A DNA stretch of 13,050 bases from Pseudomonadota bacterium (GTDB taxonomy: Bacteria > Pseudomonadota > Gammaproteobacteria > Steroidobacterales > Steroidobacteraceae). Below are positions 7,489-13,050 of this stretch, one piece after another. Position 1 is the first letter of the stretch. Each line of letters opens with the position of its first letter. Below the pieces are notes generated by a model. It had not been told where the DNA came from. It saw nothing but the letters and a program-made list of their open reading frames with translations, and ran no database searches. The translations under genes and the position numbers were made by a program. The stretch spans positions 1 to 13,050 of the forward strand of contig JAJYTX010000034.1 in assembly GCA_021792815.1 (NCBI GenBank), given 5' to 3'.

Positions 7489-8276
7489 CAGACGGGCTCC
7501 GTTCCGGGTTCGTAATGAGTGATCGATGCCTTTTGGATGAAGGCACCTGCGTTGCGATTCTCGATGCGGCCCCCACCGCTCAATCCGAGGAACTTGCCTG
7601 TGGAACGCAGATCGCGGAAATTGTAAAAAAACACCGAAGCGACTGGAATGATGAACTCGCGAAACGCAAACACGTACTGATCCTCGTCGAACTTCCATGT
7701 GGTTGCCAGGTCCACATCTCCATGGCCGCGCTGCTCGCCGACCAGGCACTGCCAGCAATAGCGCTGCGAGCTCAGGTACACGTGCTCGTACAGATGGAGC
7801 GGACTGTAGCGGTAGAACGCCCGCAGACCGATCAGGTCGCGCGTCGGACCGGGGACAGTGCTGCCGAGCGCCGCGACATGGGCGTCGACCACACCCGCCG
7901 TGAAGTGCTGCTCAACCAACGGCTCGCCTTCGACGCGACGGTCACGCACTCGCTGGCGGACGGACATCGCCCGATGCGTCACGGTGTTCATGATCACCGT
8001 GAGCGCCTCCCGCGGCGTGGACGAGAACGTCATATCGATGAAGTATGTCGAGGGAGCGACCCGGACCGCGTCATACCGGACCTCGCCCTGCGGCTCGGGC
8101 GCCTCGTCCCACAGGACGCGGCCCGAGCTCTGAAAGCCGAGGCGAAGGCGCTCTGCGCCGAAGGTCAGCTCGAAAGTCCGCCCGGCGAGATCCTGGGTGG
8201 AAGGCAGACGGTTCGTGTCGATTCCGACCGCGAAGTCCTCGTATTGCTTCCAGTCGTCCGGCGTGTCATTTGCCAT
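7488..8276 (-). CDS. MoaF-like two-domain protein
   Basis: The 262-residue product fits the MoaF family. The N-terminal domain (about 9-110) has the W-x-x-Y/F-x-D-F-A-x-G-x-x-x-N-R-L-P opening and a strand-rich body, and the C-terminal domain (about 145-262) carries the conserved YEHVYLSSQRYCWQCL motif (163-178) and the TGKFLGLSG segment (226-234). The family is often labelled a molybdenum cofactor protein, but its namesake belongs to the Klebsiella monoamine regulon, so a Moco role should not be assumed. Its biochemical activity is not established to my knowledge. The start at 8276 is chosen for the GGGAGC upstream and because the longer frame overlaps the SDR gene. It lies 23 bp after the SDR stop and shares one base with the SnoaL-like start. 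A T7 run encodes VFFYN around residues 215-219. There is no signal peptide, so it is probably cytoplasmic. Confidence 0.85.
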   Translation of the reverse strand: MANDTPDDWKQYEDFAVGIDTNRLPSTQDLAGRTFELTFGAERLRLGFQSSGRVLWDEAPEPQGEVRYDAVRVAPSTYFIDMTFSSTPREALTVIMNTVTHRAMSVRQRVRDRRVEGEPLVEQHFTAGVVDAHVAALGSTVPGPTRDLIGLRAFYRYSPLHLYEHVYLSSQRYCWQCLVGEQRGHGDVDLATTWKFDEDQYVFAFREFIIPVASVFFYNFRDLRSTGKFLGLSGGGRIENRNAGAFIQKASITHYEPGTEPV

Positions 8277-8299
8277 GACGTGCTCCCGCAACCGTCTGA

Positions 8300-9091
8300 T
8301 CAGTCCGCAAAAGCCAGTGTGGGCAGGTCGACGGCGCCCGCACCACCGTCCACCACCACGATCGAGCCGCACATCATGGCGGCATCCTCCGAGGCCAGAA
8401 AGCAGGCCACGCTGGCGATTTCCTCGGGCCGCGCAGCCCGGCGCAACGGCACGTGTTTCGTGGCAAGCGCGTAGGCATCGTCGATGCTCGCGAGGCCATG
8501 CTTCTCCCGGAGCGCCTCCATCTGCTCATCCGCCATCGCTGTCCGCACCCAGCCCGGACAAATGGCATTGATCCGCACACCACGCGCACCGTAGTCCCTG
8601 GCGATCGAGCGAGTGAGCCCCGTCAGCGCGTGCTTTGTCGTGACATATCCCATGACGTCCGGCCCAGCGAACAGGCCCGCGATGGACGAGATGACCACGA
8701 CACTGCCCCGCTGCTCGATGAGGTCGGGCAGACACTCCCGTATAGTCACGACTGCGGAGGTGAGGTTCGTGCGCACGGCGAGCGCCCAGCTCCTGTCGTC
8801 GGTGGCGAGCGCATCACCGACACCATGGCCGCCGGCGTTCGCCACGAGAATGGTGAGCCGACCGAATTGCGCGCGGGCCAACTGGATCGCCGCGCGCACG
8901 GAGTCTGCCTCCGCGGCATCGCCGGTAAGAAACGCGCAGCCAAGCGCTTTTGCGGTGGACTCGAGTGGCGTTCGCCGCCGGCCCATGATGATGGCGTGTC
9001 CCCCTTCCTCCGTGATCCGGCGGGCGACCGCAGCGCCGATTCCGGTGCCGCCGCCTGTGATCAGAGCCACTTGCCCTTGGAATCGCTTCAT
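8300..9091 (-). CDS. Short-chain dehydrogenase/reductase (SDR)
   Basis: The 263-residue protein is a classical SDR. The dinucleotide-binding motif TGGGTGIG is at 12-19, NAGG at 85-88, and the catalytic set is N109, S136, Y149 and K153 (YVTTK). ICPGWVRT (177-184) follows, and the C-terminal SIVVVDGG (243-250) is typical. Arginines right after the second strand (GRRR, 37-40) favour NADP(H). It would oxidise an alcohol or reduce a carbonyl in the cytoplasm; the substrate cannot be told. The ATG at 9091-9089 follows AAGGTGG. It is the first gene of the operon with the MoaF-like and SnoaL-like genes and begins 131 bp downstream of the AraC-type regulator, whose intervening region holds repeated GGAACCGG sites. 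SDR next to MoaF repeats the Klebsiella moaE-moaF arrangement. Confidence 0.95.
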   Translation of the reverse strand: MKRFQGQVALITGGGTGIGAAVARRITEEGGHAIIMGRRRTPLESTAKALGCAFLTGDAAEADSVRAAIQLARAQFGRLTILVANAGGHGVGDALATDDRSWALAVRTNLTSAVVTIRECLPDLIEQRGSVVVISSIAGLFAGPDVMGYVTTKHALTGLTRSIARDYGARGVRINAICPGWVRTAMADEQMEALREKHGLASIDDAYALATKHVPLRRAARPEEIASVACFLASEDAAMMCGSIVVVDGGAGAVDLPTLAFAD

Positions 9092-9185
9092 TCGCCCGCC
9101 ACCTTAGTTGGTCGGCGACCCGGAATGAGCTGCCGCCGTACCCGGGAATCGTACGAACATACGCGACTCCCGACAGTGCCGAAAA

Positions 9186-9217
9186 GGAACCGGTTGCCCA
9201 CCACCGGGGAACCGGCG
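9186..9217. promoter_or_regulatory. Repeated GGAACCGG sites before the SDR operon
   Basis: GGAACCGG occurs at 9186-9193 and again at 9208-9215. The two copies are 22 bp apart, close to two helical turns, as expected for direct half-sites of AraC-family regulators. A third copy in opposite orientation is found upstream of the regulator gene at 10275-10282. The inner copy abuts the place where a very weak -35 (TTTCGG, 9184-9179) would precede a TATGTT -10 (9161-9156), consistent with an activator-dependent promoter. Function is inferred. Confidence 0.35.
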
Positions 9218-9222
9218 CGGTC

Positions 9223-10194
9223 TCAGTGACCGCCGGCCAGGGTTTCGCGGCGTCGTTCCGAGGGGGCATGTCCGAATCGCTCACGAAATACGCGGGCGAA
9301 ATGCGTCGTATTGTTGAATCCCCATTCAAAGGCGATCGCCGAAATGGTCTTTGCGGCCTGCGCACGGTCACCGAGAGCGCGGTGACACTCTTCGAGCCGG
9401 CGACGCAGGATGTATTTGCCGAGCGATTCCGCTTCACAGGCATACAGCTTGTGCACGTAGCGCGGCGAGACCTTGAAGTGGCGCGCGATCTGCGTCGGCG
9501 TGAGATTCGGGTCGCGCAGGTGCGCGTCGACGAAGCGCCCGAGACGCAGCCTCCAGCGAGTCTGCGTGGTCGACTCGTCGCTCGGCCCGTCGGCAGATTC
9601 CAGAAACGCCGCCGCCAGCAGATTGCACACCGAGTCCGCAAGACGGTCGCCGATCAGAGGCGACGGCGACACCCGCCATTGCTCCCACAGGAGGGTCGCA
9701 AACCGGGCGGCGAGCAAACTGCCGCCGTGCTTCGCGGGCATGTGCCGGTTGATGTAGACCTCCGGCATCGGCAGACGCCGTTCGAGCAGGGGTTGCGGGA
9801 TGCGCAGCACGAGCATGGCGTTGTCGCCGCCCAGAAGCAGCTCACAGGGCAGCGTATTGTCGCACAGCACGAAATCCCCGGGCCCCAGCAGCACCTCGCG
9901 ACCGGCCTGGCGGTTGACGCAGGTGCCGCCGGCCTGCAGGTGAATCAGATACGCCGCGGCGTCCGACCGGACGGGCGAGGGATGCGAATGCACGACTCGC
10001 GTGGGCGTGGACGTTGCCTCCACGAAGCGGATGCCACCGACTTCCGTCGCCCTGAGGCTGGCGTCGAACGCGACATCGGGCGACGGCTCGACGTGCAGGC
10101 GAGTGATGAGACCGGAGGCGTGCTCATCCCATGCCTCCACCTTGCGGGGCGCGGCCACACCCCGCGTGGAAAAGCTCACCAGTTCCGCACTCAT
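9223..10194 (-). CDS. AraC-family transcriptional regulator
   Basis: The 323-residue protein has an N-terminal sensing half (about 40-200) resembling the AraC_binding_2 type found in FeaR-like regulators, with a GGTCVNRQAGREVLLGPGDF cupin-like segment (89-108). The C-terminal half is an AraC DNA-binding domain: first helix-turn-helix at about 231-252 (LTPTQIARHFKVSPRYVHKL) and the second at about 284-305, containing the family signature AFEWGFNNTTHFARVFRE (288-305) and ending near RFGHAPSERR. Such proteins usually activate an adjacent catabolic operon when bound to its substrate. Its position directly upstream of the SDR operon, with repeated sites in between and in front of its own start, suggests it controls both. 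The ATG at 10194 lacks a strong ribosome binding site, so the exact start is less certain. Confidence 0.93.
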   Translation of the reverse strand: MSAELVSFSTRGVAAPRKVEAWDEHASGLITRLHVEPSPDVAFDASLRATEVGGIRFVEATSTPTRVVHSHPSPVRSDAAAYLIHLQAGGTCVNRQAGREVLLGPGDFVLCDNTLPCELLLGGDNAMLVLRIPQPLLERRLPMPEVYINRHMPAKHGGSLLAARFATLLWEQWRVSPSPLIGDRLADSVCNLLAAAFLESADGPSDESTTQTRWRLRLGRFVDAHLRDPNLTPTQIARHFKVSPRYVHKLYACEAESLGKYILRRRLEECHRALGDRAQAAKTISAIAFEWGFNNTTHFARVFRERFGHAPSERRRETLAGGH

Positions 10195-10270
10195 GTTCGC
10201 AAGTCCATCGTGTTCGCCAAGTCAGGCATCACCGGCCACGCAACGCTGCTGTCGCGACGCTGAGCGCCGC

Positions 10271-10290
10271 CCCGCCGGTTCCCCGGCGGG
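10271..10290. repeat. Perfect 8-bp stem-loop upstream of the AraC-type regulator
   Basis: CCCGCCGG and CCGGCGGG enclose the loop TTCC, 80 bp upstream of the regulator start and 134 bp after the MFS stop codon. The stem is very stable but has no T run, so it may be a transcript end for the transporter, a leader structure, or an operator. Its sequence includes, inverted, the 14-bp motif CCGGGGAACCGGCG that also occurs at 9204-9217. Confidence 0.45.
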
Positions 10291-10424
10291 CATGAATCGA
10301 GTCCTGCGAGCCCGGCGTTCATCACCCCCCCGTGGCGTCTGGAGGCGCGCCGGCCGGGTTTCCCACTTTGACACGCTGACGCATCGGGCGGTTCCGGCGC
10401 CTGACGCGTTTCTCATCGGTGCCG

Positions 10425-11687
10425 CTATGGGGAGCTGGGCTGACGCTCCCTGGCCTTGCGGAGCATCGCGGTACGGCGCGGCGCGGTTTCAATGAGCGCC
10501 GCGCTGATGACGACCCCCAACAGCAGCCCCGCCAGGGAGAACACCACGACATTCTGGATGCCGTAATGTTGCGCGATGTAGCCGGCGATCATCGGCCCGA
10601 TCCCGCCGCCGAAGATCTCGCCGGTGCCCGAGGCGATGCCGATGGCCGAGGAGGTGAGCTGCGCCGGCACGGCTTCGGTGGCCACCGGACCGGTCAGCAG
10701 CGACAGCACCCCGTTGCCGAAGAACGATACTCCCCCTAGCAGCAGAAACAGCATGAGCGGCTCCACCCCGGTGCGGATGAAACAGTACAGCAGCACCGCT
10801 GCCCCCGTGAAACACAGGATGGCCGTGCTCTTGCGACCGATCAGATCCGAGAGTGCCAGCATCGCGATGCCGCCGAGGAATCCGCCGACGCCCAGTCCGG
10901 AGGTGACGAAGCCCATTTGCACCGCGCTCATGTGCAGGTAATCGACCAGGTAATTGGGGATGAATGCGCCCAGCACGAATATGCAGCTCATGCCGCACAT
11001 CATGCCGAGCATGCTGAGCACCACGTTGCGTGAGCGAAACAGGTCGGTCCAGGGCAACGATGGCGCACGTGGACCGGCCGCGGCGGAGCGCTGCAGATGC
11101 GGTGGCTCACGAATCACCCGGTACACGAATACGGCAAGAATGAACCCCGGGATCGAGACGCAGAAGAATACCCAGCGCCAGGAGGGCACCACCGCGAGCA
11201 ACTGAGTGGCGATGATCGGTCCGAGCGCCAGGCCGAACAGCGAGAAGCCGCTGAGCTGGATCCCCTGGTTGAAGCCGCGGCGCTTCGGATGCGAGGCTTC
11301 CCCGGTCAGCGCCACGCTGGTGGACAGGAAAGCGCCCTCGGTGCCGCCCATCACGGTCCGGATCGCGACCAGCATGGCTACTCCGCTCACCATGCCGGTC
11401 ACGCCCGCCATGCAGGAGAACACCAGCAGCGCGGGAATCAGGATCCGTCGCCGCCCGATGCGGTCGGAGAGGTTGCCCATCAGCGCCGAGAACGTCCCCC
11501 AGCCGAGCGACAAGGCCCCGACCGCATAGCCGAGATCCTGATAGGTGAGGTGCAGATCGCGCATCATGGTGGGGAACAGCGGCGCGATGATCCACCGATC
11601 GAGTCCCACCAGCCCGAAACCCAGGAACAGCAGCAGCACGGCCTGCCACTCGTAGGTGGTATCGAACTTCGCGTCGACACCGCTCAC
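10425..11687 (-). CDS. Major facilitator superfamily transporter
   Basis: The 420-residue protein has twelve likely membrane helices and MFS motif A in both halves: GNLSDRIGRRR at 71-81 between helices 2 and 3, and the weaker LSDLIGRKS at 279-287. An acidic residue sits in helix 1 (GLDRWIIAP, D30). The helix 4 R-x-x-x-G segment is at 110-115 (RTVMGG). The layout fits proton- or ion-coupled organic acid carriers such as the aromatic acid/H+ and anion/cation symporter groups, but the substrate is not readable, and export cannot be excluded. A GTG start at 11687-11685 is preferred over an upstream in-frame ATG (11762) because GGAGAGG lies five bases before it and the extra 25 residues are polar and unlike an MFS N-terminus. 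The gene is 230 bp upstream of the regulator and on the same strand, so it may supply the substrate of the SDR operon. Confidence 0.92.
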   Translation of the reverse strand: MSGVDAKFDTTYEWQAVLLLFLGFGLVGLDRWIIAPLFPTMMRDLHLTYQDLGYAVGALSLGWGTFSALMGNLSDRIGRRRILIPALLVFSCMAGVTGMVSGVAMLVAIRTVMGGTEGAFLSTSVALTGEASHPKRRGFNQGIQLSGFSLFGLALGPIIATQLLAVVPSWRWVFFCVSIPGFILAVFVYRVIREPPHLQRSAAAGPRAPSLPWTDLFRSRNVVLSMLGMMCGMSCIFVLGAFIPNYLVDYLHMSAVQMGFVTSGLGVGGFLGGIAMLALSDLIGRKSTAILCFTGAAVLLYCFIRTGVEPLMLFLLLGGVSFFGNGVLSLLTGPVATEAVPAQLTSSAIGIASGTGEIFGGGIGPMIAGYIAQHYGIQNVVVFSLAGLLLGVVISAALIETAPRRTAMLRKARERQPSSP

Positions 11688-11794
11688 GAGAACCTCTCCG
11701 TTGCTTCGCTGGCGCGCGCAGCGCTCACCTGGCGCACCGCGTGCTCCGCCGTGCCGCTCCATCGCCCGCAGCCGAATTCCGACGGTCTGTTCAT
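11684..11794 (-). CDS. Possible 36-residue leader ORF coupled to the MFS gene
   Basis: An ATG at 11794-11792, preceded by GGAAGG seven bases upstream, opens a 36-codon frame that ends in TGA at 11686-11684. This stop overlaps the GTG start of the transporter as GTGA, a common coupling arrangement. The peptide (starting MNRPSEFGCGRWSG) matches no family I recognise and has no membrane helix. It may be a translated leader or chance; the frame stays open well upstream because of high GC. Confidence 0.25.
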   Translation of the reverse strand: MNRPSEFGCGRWSGTAEHAVRQVSAARASEATERFS

Positions 11795-11875
11795 GAAATG
11801 ACCTTCCAGTGAGATCCGACGCACCGCTGTGAACCTCCAGGCCGGCACCGGTGCGGGCCGCCCTGACGCCATGTC

Positions 11876-11901
11876 AAAAAAAGGTGCGCGCTGCCGCGCC
11901 C
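11876..11901 (-). terminator. Intrinsic terminator with T7 tail upstream of the MFS gene
   Basis: On the minus strand a GCGCG stem with loop GCAG and CGCGC, extended by GG/CC across a bulged A, is followed at once by seven Ts (11882-11876). This is the only classical Rho-independent terminator seen in the window. It faces the transporter start, 188 bp away, and no gene ends near it. It may attenuate a long MFS leader, end a small RNA, or stop read-through from the gene ending at 12928. Confidence 0.65.
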
Positions 11902-12927
11902 GGTCGCGTCCGACACACGCTCGCCCGGGCCGGCGCCCACGGCTGTTCGCGCACGACTGGGCGCTACAGCCAGGGGTCGCAGCCGCGTCAGCGCAACCCG
12001 GTTCGCGGACAGTGTTTCTGATGAGCGCATCAAAAGCCGGGGATGGTCTACTGAAGTCGAGGACAGGGCCGCCGGGGCGACACGACAGTCCGCTCGGACC
12101 ACGTGTTACGAAACCTGCAAATGATGGCGGAATGTCCCTGGCATCCTGCGAGTCATACGCGCACACCCCGAACCGGGTGTCGCTCGAGGCGATGGACCGT
12201 CGTTCTGAGTGCTCTCATGCCTCTCTATCCCGGTTCTGGCGCCTCGACGCTGTCGGGGACAGCGATTTCCGGCAACCCGTCCATCCAGATGTAATTTTAG
12301 TTTGTGAGCATTCCATATTTCGGTCGGGGGTGCAAGTATTCCGCGGCACGATCGTTTGTGCCAGAGCGTGCACGGCACGGCGGCGCCGCATCCCGGCGAG
12401 GCAGGGCGCGAATGGAATAAAAACCTAAAAACAGCGAGTTATCGTCGGGATGACCGGGCGAGCGGGCTCTGCTTGTGACCGGCCTCGGCGCGATCCCGAG
12501 AAGGAGACCCTGGGAGCGGCGCGCATCCGACCGGACACGTCAGGCGCGAAATACAGTTGGATATGAGACCATCTAGATGCCTCGCACCCGCTCGGCGCGT
12601 TCGTGCAGAGGAAGGCAGGATTGCTGCGAACGGCCTCGGTTCGTAGTCAGCACCGATTCCGGTCGCAACCGGACCGGGGCGTTCCGTCGAGGATGTGCTC
12701 TGGTGCTTCCGCAGGCCCATGCCCACCGGACACCCGAGCCGCCGGACTTCTCCTTCACCCCGGGCTTGCCTCAGAGTCGCGACTCGAGCGCATGCCGTTC
12801 GACCCCATGCGACCATCCCGTATCGGCCAACCGGACAGGCAGCGGCAGGTCAACCCCGATGCCGGCCACCGCCGCATGCGCCTGCCGGCGGCCGGCGCGG
12901 GAAATGACGCGCGCGGATCGGCGCGGC
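11902..12927. other. About 1 kb without a convincing gene
   Basis: Frames on both strands are arginine- and proline-rich and show no domain. Small symmetric sequences are present: ACACCC-N6-GGGTGT at 12163-12180, CATCTAGATG at 12570-12579, GAGTCGCGACTC at 12774-12785 and GCCGG-N3-CCGGC at 12884-12896, the last 32 bp after the stop of the right-edge gene. A+T-rich patches at about 12290-12322 and 12413-12440 are the likeliest promoter locations; a TAAAAT can be read on the minus strand near 12300 but without a good -35. Confidence 0.45.
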
Positions 12928-13050
12928 TCAGCCCTTTTCCTTCTCCAGGGAAGAGACGATCCGTTGCAGCAGGTGAATCAACAGCGGTTTGTGCATCTCG
13001 CCGACGATCTGATCGAGCCGCCGGTCGTGCGCCTGGGCGTGTTCCGTCAG
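12928..13050 (-). CDS. C-terminal 40 residues of an unidentified protein (partial)
   Basis: From the right edge the minus strand encodes LTEHAQAHDRRLDQIVGEMH and 20 more residues ending SLEKEKG before a TGA at 12930-12928. The segment is highly charged and helical, and the LT-x-x-x-x-A-x-x-x-R-L pattern followed by a leucine-rich helix resembles the C-terminal dimerisation helix of MarR-type regulators, but this is too short for an assignment. Codon use (GAG, CTG, CGG, GTC) matches the other genes, which supports its being real coding sequence. Confidence 0.6.
   Translation of the reverse strand: MTEHAQAHDRRLDQIVGEMHKPLLIHLLQRIVSSLEKEKG

Noticed and set aside
7624..7630. A7 run (T7 on the coding strand) in the MoaF-like gene as a possible frameshift site
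   Set aside because: The frame is continuous across it and the conserved domain continues on both sides; no alternative product is evident.
7515..8474. 319-codon plus-strand frame
   Set aside because: Antisense to the MoaF-like gene and the end of the SDR gene, both recognised by motifs.
9226..10263. 345-codon plus-strand frame
   Set aside because: It is antisense to the AraC-type gene, which has clear helix-turn-helix signatures; the product is arginine-rich without a domain, as expected from GC-rich codons read backwards.
11829..12428. 199-codon plus-strand frame upstream of the MFS gene
   Set aside because: No domain, mixed composition, and it runs through the intrinsic terminator; most likely a chance frame.
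1..13050. CRISPR array, tRNA or rRNA genes
   Set aside because: No regularly spaced direct repeats and no cloverleaf or rRNA-like conserved segments were seen by reading.

Overview
This is a high-GC bacterial window (about two-thirds G+C by eye) in which every convincing gene lies on the minus strand. Two large TonB-dependent outer-membrane receptors with LQE(V/I)(V/I)VTATK TonB boxes point to a Gram-negative proteobacterium rich in such receptors. Steroidobacter/Nevskia-type gammaproteobacteria or sphingomonad/caulobacter-type alphaproteobacteria would fit, but the taxon is an inference and no marker gene is present.

Layout from left to right. Positions 1-127 hold the end of an IS3-like insertion sequence, with the first 21 codons of its OrfA and a probable terminal repeat, stopping about 60 bp short of the first receptor gene. 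Positions 189-2579 encode TonB-dependent receptor 1, with a recognisable promoter and palindromes upstream. Positions 2782-3192 encode a DoxX-type small membrane protein. A 526-bp gap holds two clear inverted repeats. Positions 3719-6109 encode TonB-dependent receptor 2, a paralogue of the first with exactly the same length (796 aa) and a shared cysteine pair. About 1 kb without a convincing gene follows (6110-7098).

Positions 7099-9091 form a compact three-gene operon transcribed in the order SDR oxidoreductase, MoaF-like protein, SnoaL/NTF2-like protein (23-bp gap, then a one-base TGATG overlap). Immediately upstream are an AraC-family regulator (9223-10194) and an MFS transporter (10425-11687). 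The transporter starts with GTG and overlaps a possible 36-codon upstream ORF. An intrinsic terminator with a T7 tail at 11876-11901 faces the transporter and has no gene behind it for about 1 kb. The last 123 bp hold the C-terminus of an unidentified protein.

Taken together, the window reads as an uptake and catabolism locus. Two receptors could import a scarce or bulky compound across the outer membrane, the MFS protein could carry it across the inner membrane, the SDR would act on an alcohol or carbonyl, and two small non-redox, probably ligand-binding or isomerase-like proteins (MoaF-like and SnoaL-like) would handle intermediates, under AraC control. The SDR-MoaF pair recalls moaE-moaF of the Klebsiella monoamine regulon. 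The 'molybdenum cofactor' label usually attached to MoaF is therefore probably misleading here. The substrate cannot be read from the sequence.
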